Part shown: positions 42,381-49,868 of the stretch, piece by piece
Numbering within the stretch: position 1 is the stretch's first letter
Layout of the letters: the number at the start of each line of letters is the position of its first letter
Source: Agathobacter sp.
Lineage (GTDB): Bacteria; Bacillota; Clostridia; Lachnospirales; Lachnospiraceae
Assembly (NCBI GenBank): GCA_017481285.1
Contig: JAFUPI010000014.1
Location: 1-49,868, forward strand
DNA length: 49,868 bases
Direction: 5' to 3'
Position numbers and translations under genes: made by a program
The notes under the pieces: generated by a model
Database searches by the model: none
Seen by the model: the letters and a program-made list of their open reading frames with translations, nothing else
What the model was told of the DNA's origin: nothing

Positions 42381-44162
42381 TTACACCACCTGTGCCATAT
42401 AGAGTCTATAATATGCTCCGCGTTTCTCCATAAGTTCCGCAGGTGTACCTGACTCTATAATTCCATTGTCACTTACTACAAAAATGCGGTCTGCATTCTG
42501 AATCGTTGACAATCGATGTGCAATCACAAAGCTGGTACGCCCTTTCAAAAGTGCTGCGATACCTTCCTGCACCATGCGTTCTGTGTGGGTATCGATACTG
42601 GATGTCGCCTCGTCCAAAATCAAAATCTTCGGCATAGAAATCATGGTTCTGGCAAAAGCGATAAGCTGTCGTTGTCCAATGGAAATCCCCGCACCACGTT
42701 CGCGAAGTTCCGTATCGTATCCCTTTTCCATTTTCATAATAAAATCATGAGCATTTACTGCTTTGGCTGCAGCAATCATTTCTTCTTCTGTTGCATCCAG
42801 TTTACCATACATGATGTTTTCACGTATAGTCCCTTGGAAAATAAAATTATCTTGTGTCATAACTCCCATCTGTTTTCGCAAGCTGTGAAGCGACACTTCT
42901 TTCAAATCATATCCATCAATTAAAATCGTACCCTTTTGAATATCATAGAATCGGCTGATGAGGTTTACGATAGTTGTTTTACCTGCACCTGTTGGTCCAA
43001 CCAGTGCAATGGTTTCCCCTGGCTTTACAGAAAAACTTACGTCTTCTAATACCTTTGTTTCTGCTTCTGTTCCTTCATCATAGGTAAATGACACATGTTC
43101 AAATGAAACTGCCCCTTCAATATCTGGCAGTTCTATCGCATTTGACTCATCTGCAATATCTGGCTCTGTATCCAGAATATCAAAGATACGTTCTGCCGCA
43201 GAAATATTTGTCACCAACTGATTATAGAAATTACTTAGGTTCATGATTGGATTCCAAAACATATTGATGTATGTTCCAAAAGCAACCAACAAACCTACTG
43301 AAATTTCTGGAAATCCGATATATTTTACTCCAACGAGATAAAGCATCATCGCACTAAATCCCCAGCAAAAATCAATCGCTGGTCCAAACATATCTGCAAT
43401 GCGGCAAGCATTGATAAAGGAATCCTTGTGTTCCTCTGTTAATTCATCAAAGGTTTCCTTTGTCTCTTCACTGGCACAAAGACTCTGTACTACACGAATC
43501 CCCGCAATATCCTCATGCACAAAGGCATTTAGATTGGAGGATTTCTTGCGGTAATCATGCCATCTTTTATGTGAAAAACTCTGAATTGTAAACAACGCCA
43601 CCATCATAAGTGGAATCGTACAAAGAGCGGCCAGCGACAGTCTCCAGTCCTTCAGAAACATGATGACAAGTACGCCCACCAAAGTAACAAAATCTGGAAT
43701 CAAGGTAGTTACCGCATTGGATAACACATCTTTCAAAGAATTCACATCCCCAATGATTCTTGCCAATATTTTTCCGGTTGGTCTGCTATCGAAAAATGCA
43801 AAAGACAGCTTTTGAATATGCTCATAAAGTTCCTGACGAACCTTTAGAAGTATTTGATTGGAAATCAAAGACATCACATACATTCGCACCTTTACCATGA
43901 TGATATAAATGATATTTAGCACCATTGCAAAAATACCAAGTTTCAAAAGTCCATCCATATTTCCTACTCCAATGTAATCGTCGATCGCACTTTCGATTAA
44001 CAATGGATTTACAAGGCTGATGGCTACTGTTACACCCATGCAAAGCAGTACGCCAATTACACCTTTTATATGATTTTTCAAGTATGAGAATAAACGCACA
44101 ATGACTTTCCATTTGCCCTGGCTTTTTACCTGTTCATCCTCACGAAAGGAATTTACTGCCAT
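42381..44162 (-). CDS. ABC exporter half-transporter with consensus Walker B (BmrD-like)
   Basis: A 593-residue membrane protein with a six-helix exporter domain (about 25-320) and a C-terminal ATPase. Walker A is GPTGAGKTT, Walker B ILILDEATSSID with the catalytic Glu, and switch His in IAHRLS. The signature is the degenerate ISIGQ instead of LSGGQ. Its partner gene is directly upstream, overlapping by ten bases. This combination is typical of heterodimeric multidrug exporters such as BmrCD, LmrCD and TM287/288. Confidence 0.93.
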   Translation of the reverse strand: MAVNSFREDEQVKSQGKWKVIVRLFSYLKNHIKGVIGVLLCMGVTVAISLVNPLLIESAIDDYIGVGNMDGLLKLGIFAMVLNIIYIIMVKVRMYVMSLISNQILLKVRQELYEHIQKLSFAFFDSRPTGKILARIIGDVNSLKDVLSNAVTTLIPDFVTLVGVLVIMFLKDWRLSLAALCTIPLMMVALFTIQSFSHKRWHDYRKKSSNLNAFVHEDIAGIRVVQSLCASEETKETFDELTEEHKDSFINACRIADMFGPAIDFCWGFSAMMLYLVGVKYIGFPEISVGLLVAFGTYINMFWNPIMNLSNFYNQLVTNISAAERIFDILDTEPDIADESNAIELPDIEGAVSFEHVSFTYDEGTEAETKVLEDVSFSVKPGETIALVGPTGAGKTTIVNLISRFYDIQKGTILIDGYDLKEVSLHSLRKQMGVMTQDNFIFQGTIRENIMYGKLDATEEEMIAAAKAVNAHDFIMKMEKGYDTELRERGAGISIGQRQLIAFARTMISMPKILILDEATSSIDTHTERMVQEGIAALLKGRTSFVIAHRLSTIQNADRIFVVSDNGIIESGTPAELMEKRGAYYRLYMAQVV

Positions 44163-45877
44163 ACACTCACCTCCCCATATTGTACCACATAGGTATCATA
44201 ATAAAGCCCCTTCTTTTCCAGAAGTTCTTCATGTGTACCACGTTCTGCAATTCGTCCGTTCTCCAAATAAATGATTTCATCCGCATGGCGAACCGCAGAA
44301 ATTCTATGTGCAATAATAATTTTTGTTGTTCCTTTTAATTGTTCTAATTCTTTTTGAATCTCACGCTCTGTTTCCATATCCAGAGCAGAAGTAGAGTCAT
44401 CCATTACCAGAATTGGGCATTCTTTAGATATTGCCCTTGCAATGCTGATTCGCTGTTTTTGCCCACCAGAAAGACCTACTCCACGCTCTCCGATTACAGT
44501 TTCATATGAATGTTCCAGTTCTTCAATAAAGTTCTTTGCCTGAGCAAATGCAGAAGCCTTCTGGATTTCTTCCAATGACATAGCTTGACGTTTTCCCATT
44601 TTGATATTCTCTGCAATGGTGTCTGAGAAAAGAAACACATCCTGCATAACCACTGCATTACTACCACGCACCTGCTGGAATGATAAATCTTTGATATTTA
44701 CACCATCCAAACGCACTTCACCCTCTACTGGATCAAAAAATCTCTGCATGAGATTTACGATTGTGGATTTTCCAGAACCCGTTGCACCCATAATGCCCAG
44801 TGTTTTTCCTTGTGGAACGGTGAAGGAAATGTCCTCTAAAATCTCCTTCTCGTCTACCGAAAAACTTACATGTTCAAAAGTAATTTCACCCTTTACTTCA
44901 TCCAAAATCACTGGTTTTTCCGATTCTGTTAAATTGGCCTGCTGCTTCACGATCTTGTCGATTTTCTTCTTGGAAGCAAGTGCACTTGAGACATCATTTG
45001 CAAGCCATCCCAACATCTGCATTGGCCATGTACAGTTACGGCTATACTCTACATAAGCCACCAACGAACCAATATCCATTTCCTGTTTTAACACGGAAAA
45101 TCCTCCCAAAATGGTACATACAACTGGGAGCATTGTACCTACAAACTGGAAAAATGGATAATATCTTACCAATGTTTTTGACTGCTGCATATTCAGTTCA
45201 TAATAACGTTTATTGTGCGATAAGAATTTTTCTATTTCAAACTTCTCTCTCGCAAAGGCTTTTACGGTACGAACACCAGCTAAGTTCTCTTCTGCCACCG
45301 TAGTAAGAATAGCGTTTTCTTCACTGATATCCTCGTACACCTTATCTAATTTTTTCTCCATAATAATTGCCACTGCTGCACTGGCAATCATAAATGCGAT
45401 TGGTACAAAAGTAAGCTTCCAATTCAAATGAAACATACAGTACAAAACACTTGCTACATGTACCACCACTTCAATCACCAACATGCCGACAAAGCCCAAA
45501 ACATTCCAGATTTTGTCCACATCATCTTTTACACGAGCCATAAGCTCGCCCGTATTCGTCTGATCAAAATAGTCTATCGACAATCCCTGCACATGAGAAA
45601 AAATATCCCTTCTCATTTCAGTTCCAATCGTGGCTCCATTTCTATCAAATGTAAATTCTTTTATGTATCCAAATATGGCTCTTCCTACACCACAAACTAC
45701 AATTGCAGCAAGAAGCATTGGTAAGCGATTCATATCACCACTTACAAAAACTTCATTCACAATCACTTTTGTGATTTGCGGATATAACATATCTAATCCA
45801 ATTGCAATAAACATACTAATCAGTGCCAGCAGATAAAATGGCCAATGCTTCAGCACATATATATGTAATTTTTTCAT
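44153..45877 (-). CDS. ABC exporter half-transporter with degenerate Walker B (BmrC-like)
   Basis: A 574-residue half-transporter. GGAGGGTATT precedes the start at 45877. Six membrane helices lie in about 15-310. The ATPase has Walker A GATGSGKST, canonical signature GLSGGQKQR, but Walker B reads LVMDDSTSALD, with Asp where the catalytic Glu should be. Together with the partner's ISIGQ signature this makes one composite ATP site degenerate and the other active. A leader ORF and terminator precede it, suggesting attenuation. Confidence 0.93.
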   Translation of the reverse strand: MKKLHIYVLKHWPFYLLALISMFIAIGLDMLYPQITKVIVNEVFVSGDMNRLPMLLAAIVVCGVGRAIFGYIKEFTFDRNGATIGTEMRRDIFSHVQGLSIDYFDQTNTGELMARVKDDVDKIWNVLGFVGMLVIEVVVHVASVLYCMFHLNWKLTFVPIAFMIASAAVAIIMEKKLDKVYEDISEENAILTTVAEENLAGVRTVKAFAREKFEIEKFLSHNKRYYELNMQQSKTLVRYYPFFQFVGTMLPVVCTILGGFSVLKQEMDIGSLVAYVEYSRNCTWPMQMLGWLANDVSSALASKKKIDKIVKQQANLTESEKPVILDEVKGEITFEHVSFSVDEKEILEDISFTVPQGKTLGIMGATGSGKSTIVNLMQRFFDPVEGEVRLDGVNIKDLSFQQVRGSNAVVMQDVFLFSDTIAENIKMGKRQAMSLEEIQKASAFAQAKNFIEELEHSYETVIGERGVGLSGGQKQRISIARAISKECPILVMDDSTSALDMETEREIQKELEQLKGTTKIIIAHRISAVRHADEIIYLENGRIAERGTHEELLEKKGLYYDTYVVQYGEVSVWQ

Positions 45878-45953
45878 AATACCCTCCATTTCGTAGTTAC
45901 AGTTTCGGTGTCTTGCAGCATTTTATCTTCACCTGACACAGGATGATGAAAAT

Positions 45954-45988
45954 AAAAAAGCTCGGATAAATTTAGAATTTACCCGAGC
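45954..45988 (-). terminator. Strong terminator in the leader of the ABC exporter operon
   Basis: On the minus strand GCTCGGGTAAATT pairs with AATTTATCCGAGC (13 pairs, one G-U) across a 3-base loop (45988-45960), followed by six T (45959-45954). It lies between the leader promoter and the first exporter gene, and no other gene intervenes, so exporter transcription must pass it. Confidence 0.88.
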
Positions 45989-46031
45989 ATATCTGCTTCA
46001 TAAAATGAATATGCCAAAAACACATCCACGC

Positions 46032-46109
46032 CTGATTCAATTTTTAAGATTAACAAATACTATCTTTGAAAAGTTCGCTACATTTTTCAAAACTTAAAAA
46101 TCAAATCAG
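46032..46109 (-). promoter_or_regulatory. Large hairpin over the leader-peptide stop codon
   Basis: CTGATTTGATTTTTAAG (46109-46093, minus strand) pairs with CTTAAAAATTGAATCAG (46048-46032) with a two-base mismatch. Inside it, TTTGAAAA/TTTTCAAA (46091-46084 with 46072-46065) forms a second stem. The leader stop codon (46108-46106) is in the outer stem, so a terminating or stalled ribosome would change the fold. Confidence 0.65.
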
Positions 46110-46180
46110 CTATACATAGACACCGAGGTAATTTCATGATTCATATTTTGTTTCATTGTATTAAATGTAGTGTTAATCAT
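46106..46180 (-). CDS. Leader peptide upstream of the ABC exporter
   Basis: A 24-codon ORF reading MINTTFNTMKQNMNHEITSV then SMYS, with GAGG eight bases before the ATG. It follows a promoter and precedes a large hairpin and terminator. Bacillus subtilis bmrCD is controlled by translation of a similar small upstream ORF (bmrB), which senses ribosome-targeting drugs. No sequence similarity is claimed; the assignment rests on layout. Confidence 0.55.
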   Translation of the reverse strand: MINTTFNTMKQNMNHEITSVSMYS

Positions 46181-46228
46181 TATTTTTACCTCGCTTTCTT
46201 TTATATTTGATTTTGTTACTACTCTTCT

Positions 46229-46257
46229 AGTAAAACACTTCTACCATTAATTGTCAA
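46229..46257 (-). promoter_or_regulatory. Promoter for leader peptide and ABC exporter
   Basis: On the minus strand TTGACA (46257-46252), 17 bases, TTTACT (46234-46229). The -10 is imperfect. The untranslated leader from here to the first exporter gene is about 345 bases, far longer than any other leader in the window. Confidence 0.6.
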
Positions 46258-46319
46258 CCTGCCAATCACATATTTTTTTCGGTTTTGCACAAATTAAACG
46301 TTGTAAGGAGGTGAACTAA

Positions 46320-46511
46320 ATGAGTAATTCAAGCAACAATAGTTCAAAAAAATCTGAAGCGATGAATCGTTTCAAACAGGAATGTGCCAACGAAGTAGGT
46401 GTAAACCTTAAAAGCGGTTATAATGGTGACTTAACATCTAGAGAAGCCGGCTCTATCGGTGGTGAAATGGTTAAAAAGATGATTAAACGCCAGGAAGATC
46501 AGATGAAATAA
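46320..46511 (+). CDS. Alpha/beta-type small acid-soluble spore protein
   Basis: Spore DNA-binding protein of 63 residues. The family motif is clear: NRFKQECANEVGVNLKSGYN in part, then GDLTSREAGSIGGEMVKKMI. These proteins saturate spore DNA and protect it from UV and heat; the Glu-Val junction in CANEVGVNL matches the GPR protease site region. AAGGAGGTGAACTAA precedes the ATG. Expression should be forespore-specific (sigma G), but I could not point to a convincing promoter. Confidence 0.92.
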   Translation: MSNSSNNSSKKSEAMNRFKQECANEVGVNLKSGYNGDLTSREAGSIGGEMVKKMIKRQEDQMK

Positions 46512-46541
46512 TAGTTTTTCTATATTTTGTCTAAAGACTAC

Positions 46542-46620
46542 GAAAATCCCCCTTTATTTTATGTAATTGTCGCTGTATTAGCATAAGGCTTCCAATTACA
46601 TAAAATAAAGGGGGATTTTC
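46542..46620. repeat. Perfect 28-bp inverted repeat between SASP and DJ-1 genes
   Basis: GAAAATCCCCC... at 46542-46569 is exactly repeated in reverse complement at 46593-46620, with a 23-base spacer. Both ends carry AAAA/TTTT, so it can act as a bidirectional terminator for the convergent SASP and DJ-1 genes. A perfect 28-bp stem is much longer than a terminator needs. Confidence 0.9.
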
Positions 46621-46672
46621 TTACACTTTGGTAAAATATATAGAAAATCTATTTTTTCATCTGTCCTTCTTA

Positions 46673-47221
46673 CTAGTTATAAATGATTGATTTACCAAGA
46701 TTTTCTGCAGTTTCGGCGTCTACTAAATAGCGAACGATTTCAAGTGCAAACGGAATGGCGGTTCCCATGCCTCGGCTAGTAATGATATTTCCATCTACCA
46801 CTACTGCATCCGTGCTAATATCTGCACCTACCAGCTTATCCTCAAAGCCTGGATAGGAAGTAGCTTTTTTGCCCTTCAAAATCCCTGCTTCTCCCAATAC
46901 GCTAGGAGCTGCACAAATCGCGGATACCAGTTTCCCTTTGCAATTAAAATCTATAATGGTTTGCAAAACATACTTATTGGCACCCAAGTTTAATGTGCCT
47001 GGCATTCCGCCTGGAAGCACGATGCCGTCCAGCAATTCAAAATCCATAAATTCTGCTGGAATGTCTGTCTGAAAATCAATTCCATGTGCACCCTTTACCA
47101 ATTTTTCTCCTGTAATGGAAATCATGGCTACCTCAATCCCTGCACGTCTCGCAATATCTACTACGGTAAGGGCTTCGATTTCTTCGCAGCCGTCTGCCAT
47201 AAATACACCGAGTTTTTTCAT
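46673..47221 (-). CDS. DJ-1/PfpI-family protein
   Basis: A 182-residue DJ-1/ThiJ-like protein. The elbow nucleophile is the Cys of SAICAAPSVLG, the Glu is in MADGCEEIEAL, and GGMPGTLNL completes the pocket. Members include deglycases, chaperones and covalent-modifying enzymes, so the activity is not certain. AAAGGATATATGGATTT precedes the start. It follows a CYTH-domain gene. Confidence 0.9.
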   Translation of the reverse strand: MKKLGVFMADGCEEIEALTVVDIARRAGIEVAMISITGEKLVKGAHGIDFQTDIPAEFMDFELLDGIVLPGGMPGTLNLGANKYVLQTIIDFNCKGKLVSAICAAPSVLGEAGILKGKKATSYPGFEDKLVGADISTDAVVVDGNIITSRGMGTAIPFALEIVRYLVDAETAENLGKSIIYN

Positions 47222-47244
47222 AAATCCATATATCCTTTCTCACA

Positions 47245-47688
47245 CTATCTCTGACTGAGATTACTATTATGATAATCCTTGGCATTCGTCACATCATCGC
47301 CGAACCAATCCGGAGCCACAAAGCTTTCTGTCTCTTCTAAGGATGCAAACTCTACTTCCACCAAACGTAGCGGTTCCAAAACGCCCTGAAAAATATCCAG
47401 TTCTGCAGTATGTGTTTCATCCAAAGGAATCAAATAGCGAATCTTATCTATCAAAATACCATCGATTTTTGGAAGCATATGCTCAAACGCTTCCGCAGAA
47501 AGTGGAAACTCATGCTCTTCTCTCGCCATCAATCCTTTTCCTTTGTAGGTTAAGAAATATTCGTCATTGCTACGACGAATACGTACGACAGGATTGGTAC
47601 AAAGATATCCCTGAGAAATATGCTTTTGTTCATAGTTTTCTAAATTATCTGGTAAATTTTTCACTAGAAATTTTCTTTCAATTTCCAT
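47245..47688 (-). CDS. CYTH-domain protein (adenylate cyclase/triphosphatase-like)
   Basis: A 147-residue CYTH protein, short of the usual 180. The signature MEIERKFLVKN is intact, with RIRRSNDEYFLTYKGKG and the EHEFPLSAEAFEHM strand following. Small bacterial CYTH proteins are usually inorganic triphosphatases. AGGAGAAATT precedes the start. It is 24 bases from the DJ-1 gene. Confidence 0.88.
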   Translation of the reverse strand: MEIERKFLVKNLPDNLENYEQKHISQGYLCTNPVVRIRRSNDEYFLTYKGKGLMAREEHEFPLSAEAFEHMLPKIDGILIDKIRYLIPLDETHTAELDIFQGVLEPLRLVEVEFASLEETESFVAPDWFGDDVTNAKDYHNSNLSQR

Positions 47689-47696
47689 AATTTCTC

Positions 47697-48167
47697 CTAA
47701 CGTAGCCAGTTATTCTGTTCATAACGCTGTTTCGTCTGAATCGCACGCTTCAAGTCATCAAAACGTTTCGAAATTGGTCCATCTTCAATTACGATATCCA
47801 GAGTCACTGCCATATTGTCAATCATGGTATCTGTAACTTCTTCTCGCATCGTAAGCAAAATCTGATACTTTCCTTCCAACGAATCCTCATCAAAAAACTT
47901 CATCATACGATCTTCAATGGTCATTTCCAAAACTGGAGTTTCGATTTTTTCAAAACGATACTTCTGCTTCACATCAGGATATTTCTCATGATCCACTTCA
48001 CTGACAAACATATCCAATGGTCTTGCACACACCATACCATCTCCGTAAAGTGCCTGATAAATTACCAGTTCCTCTCCTGTTTCTGAATGATGTGCAATCG
48101 CAATAATCTTGTAATTCTTGTTTTTAAAATGTTTGTAGGTTTCCCCTACTACTGGTCTGCGTTCCAT
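47697..48167 (-). CDS. DUF1653-type protein
   Basis: A 156-residue soluble protein. The N-terminal half ([54 protein letters not shown]) is the DUF1653 domain, an SH3-like fold of unknown function. The C-terminal half is helical and ends near [21 protein letters not shown] precedes the start. Confidence 0.82.
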   Translation of the reverse strand: MERRPVVGETYKHFKNKNYKIIAIAHHSETGEELVIYQALYGDGMVCARPLDMFVSEVDHEKYPDVKQKYRFEKIETPVLEMTIEDRMMKFFDEDSLEGKYQILLTMREEVTDTMIDNMAVTLDIVIEDGPISKRFDDLKRAIQTKQRYEQNNWLR

Positions 48168-48187
48168 TATATTACCTCAACTACTTT

Positions 48188-48799
48188 TTATTGATATGAG
48201 AAGCGGCTTATCATATCCAAGCCTTCGCCTACGAAATCTCTTTCAAAACACAAATTTCCATCATAGCCCTTTACCATCAAATCTTCCACTGTACCTAACA
48301 TATTTTCTGGGATGATATCTTCTGGATGATGATGTACAGCAGCAGAAACTCGCTCCGAATGATTGTGTTCTGCTTCCATGGTTTCTAAGGTTACATCCGC
48401 CTTATCCTCGTCTGTATTCTTTTTTGCACGATCTATAATACTCGTATTTCTGGCTTCCATTCTGGATGCGTGTACCTGCTGCATCGCCTGACGATTTTCC
48501 TGCTGTCTATGCTGGTTCGCCTGCTGGGCATTCTCGTTCTCTACACTCTGCATACCTCTACTCGCTAAAATGCGCTGTTTTGTTCTCTCAAGCTGTTCCT
48601 GTACTGCCTCTTTTGTCTGCTGTTGTACCTGCACTCTTGCAGAATTAATACGGGTAGCCTGCTTTGGTGCCTGATATGCAACACCTTCCCATGGATTTGA
48701 ATTTTTATTTGCATTATTATAGCGGGTTTCATTTTCATTTGCCTTCTTTACCGCCTTTACAATATATGAAATAATTACAATAAGGATTATCAGCTCCAT
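48188..48799 (-). CDS. Unknown single-pass membrane protein, Gln-rich
   Basis: A 203-residue protein with one N-terminal membrane helix (MELIILIVIISYIVKAVKK) and a long polar cytoplasmic or extracellular region rich in Gln, Asn and His (QQQTKEAVQEQLERTKQR, HRQQENRQAMQQVHASRM), likely helical coiled coil. It overlaps the upstream gene by ten bases, with GGAGGTAGATGT before its ATG. I do not recognise it. The pair probably works together. Confidence 0.75.
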   Translation of the reverse strand: MELIILIVIISYIVKAVKKANENETRYNNANKNSNPWEGVAYQAPKQATRINSARVQVQQQTKEAVQEQLERTKQRILASRGMQSVENENAQQANQHRQQENRQAMQQVHASRMEARNTSIIDRAKKNTDEDKADVTLETMEAEHNHSERVSAAVHHHPEDIIPENMLGTVEDLMVKGYDGNLCFERDFVGEGLDMISRFSYQ

Positions 48800-49446
48800 A
48801 CATCTACCTCCAATGTCTGTTTTGCTCTCTCTTCACCGAAGCTCTTTATAAGTATTTCTCGCATTGGTTCCAAAAACTCATTTTCATAGATACGATTTAC
48901 CTCTGTTACCTTATCCGAATGAGGTAAATCGAAAATATCTTTATCCGTTCTATCTATGTAGAAATATGCCATCGCACGATAGCTTGGCCATTCCTTCTCC
49001 AAAGCTTCCTCTGTTACCGCAAGAATATTTTCGACCTCGCTCTGCAAAATAAGCACATCCTTCTGTCCCTTGCAGCCTTTTCCGCACAAGCCTAAAAGTG
49101 TCTGATAGGTCAAATGAAATTCCTTATCCTCTTTGCCAATCAAAAATTCTTGATTGAAATGTCCCTGAAACTTTTTCAGTTCTTTGGCACTGTCACTCAT
49201 GCTATCTCGATACACAGTATTTTCTAAATCACTTTTCATTGCAATCAAGTTTTCTTCCATTTTTTTCAAAACAGAATACACCTGTTCCAACTCTTTCTTT
49301 GCCTGGGAATACTGAGTCTCCATCTGCAGACTGCCTTTTTTCACTTTATCAAAAATCTTCTGCCAAGCCTTGACAACGCTCATATCCGCACCGGCACTTT
49401 TCAATTCTTTCTTTAACCCTTTTAAACTATCTTCACCAAAAAGCAT
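48790..49446 (-). CDS. Unknown coiled-coil protein
   Basis: A 218-residue soluble protein. The N-terminal 90 residues are strongly helical (KGLKKELKSAGADMSVVKAW, YSQAKKELEQVYSVLKKMEE, LIAMKSDLENTV). The second part has LCGKGCKGQKD and a Tyr/Trp-rich stretch EKEWPSYRAMAYFYIDRTD. No family is apparent. GAGGGG precedes the start. It begins the five-gene set through DJ-1. Confidence 0.75.
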   Translation of the reverse strand: MLFGEDSLKGLKKELKSAGADMSVVKAWQKIFDKVKKGSLQMETQYSQAKKELEQVYSVLKKMEENLIAMKSDLENTVYRDSMSDSAKELKKFQGHFNQEFLIGKEDKEFHLTYQTLLGLCGKGCKGQKDVLILQSEVENILAVTEEALEKEWPSYRAMAYFYIDRTDKDIFDLPHSDKVTEVNRIYENEFLEPMREILIKSFGEERAKQTLEVDVWS

Positions 49447-49477
49447 ATCTAATCCCCTCGCTTAAAGATATATCAAA

Positions 49478-49506
49478 AGTATACCACATTTTCTAAAAAA
49501 CACCAA
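49478..49506 (-). promoter_or_regulatory. Promoter of the coiled-coil/membrane protein operon
   Basis: On the minus strand TTGGTG (49506-49501), 17 bases, TATACT (49483-49478). The -35 is weak. The region between it and the palindromic repeat holds a CCAAT-AGCG-ATTGG hairpin and an ACAAAT-ATA-AATTTGT hairpin. Confidence 0.5.
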
Positions 49507-49542
49507 TAGCGATTGGCTACTACAAATATAAATTTGTCGACG

Positions 49543-49868
49543 CCCTTATTTTTATATTTTGAAATAGATATGTCTCTGTATTTTGCGTGCATTTTCTCTC
49601 AGTTAAGAAAAACGCTTTATTTCTAAGAAACACTCTGCTTGCTTTTATGATTTATTCTGTCTGTCAAAAGTTTTACAATCTGCACCGCTTTGTCCGTGTG
49701 CAAAAGAACACCCTTACGAGGATTTCGCAGTTTCTCTAATGTGGGCTGTCTTATAAAGTGGATATTACATGAGCCATGCAAAAAATCGGTGCAAGTACGG
49801 CACCTCAGACAGTTTGCATGGCTCATGACATTTTATAAGACAGCCCACATGAGAGAAACTGCGAAATC
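49543..49868. repeat. Giant imperfect palindrome, copy 2 (cut by window end)
   Basis: The left arm (49543-49740) matches 1-198 in direct orientation. The core (49741-49848) matches the reverse complement of 199-307. After the core, 49849-49868 pairs with 49721-49740 with one mismatch in 20, so the arms of this copy are more alike than in copy 1. The rest of the right arm should lie beyond the window. No protein gene is credible within it. Confidence 0.85.

Noticed and set aside
45890-46319. Classical riboswitch in the ABC exporter leader
   Set aside because: No conserved riboswitch core was recognised; the leader ORF plus terminator explains the space better.
49623-49826. A 67-residue open frame within the second palindrome
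   Set aside because: It crosses the inverted core, so it is not conserved in copy 1, and lacks a ribosome site.
1-49868. CRISPR arrays, tRNA or rRNA genes, prophage or integrative element
   Set aside because: No evenly spaced direct repeats with spacers, no cloverleaf with CCA end, no rRNA core sequences, and no integrase, transposase or phage structural gene was found, although KilA-N and Gp49-like families also occur in phages.

Overview
The window looks like chromosome from a low-GC, spore-forming Firmicute, most likely a clostridial gut-type organism close to Lachnospiraceae. Evidence: an alpha/beta small acid-soluble spore protein, a SleB-type cortex-lytic domain, class 1B PyrD with PyrK, the tig-clpP-clpX-lon-engB order, strong AGGAGG ribosome sites and sigma-A promoters with TTGACA/TATAAT elements. 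Nearly every gene is on the minus strand; the exceptions are a toxin-antitoxin pair and the spore protein. No tRNA, rRNA, CRISPR array, transposase or integrase was seen.

Layout. 1-492: a very large imperfect palindrome whose sister copy (cut by the window end) lies at 49543-49868. 541-5785: a SleB-like lipoprotein, a C39-type cysteine peptidase, and a two-component system with a membrane-anchored protein of unknown role. 5921-9767: an MFS permease and an ABC-2 exporter of one ATPase and two permeases. 9920-15556: a pyrimidine operon (GltD/NfnB-like flavoprotein, pyrC, pyrF, pyrK, pyrD, then a small unknown protein). 15647-19061: an HTH-Uma2 fusion protein and hypC-hypD-hypE for [NiFe]-hydrogenase maturation. 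19136-19942: a HigBA-type toxin-antitoxin module on the plus strand with two promoters. 20004-25357: an FAD protein, a HAD phosphatase and a zinc/manganese ABC importer carrying an extra unknown gene. 25364-31828: engB, lon, clpX, clpP and tig, a protein quality-control block. 32002-42351: a dense accessory block of GNAT acetyltransferases, NUDIX hydrolases, a methyltransferase, nucleotide-sanitising enzymes and a KilA-N protein. 42381-46257: a heterodimeric multidrug-type ABC transporter behind a leader peptide and terminator. 46320-49446: SASP, DJ-1/PfpI, CYTH, DUF1653 and two coiled-coil or membrane proteins.

The most interesting signals are regulatory or structural. (1) The roughly 0.5-kb palindromic repeat occurs twice, and its central ~108 bp is in opposite orientation in the two copies. 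(2) GAAC-N4-GTTC boxes of the Gram-positive LexA type lie in the spacer of one toxin-antitoxin promoter and just upstream of the KilA-N gene, suggesting two damage-inducible loci; the toxin-antitoxin module also has a second promoter wrapped around a perfect palindrome. (3) A 24-codon leader, a large hairpin over its stop codon and a strong terminator precede the heterodimeric ABC transporter, as in ribosome-mediated attenuation of Bacillus bmrCD. (4) Compact palindromic sequences are lodged in the 3' end of hypD and between the SASP and DJ-1 genes. Functions were assigned by reading motifs only; no database search was run.
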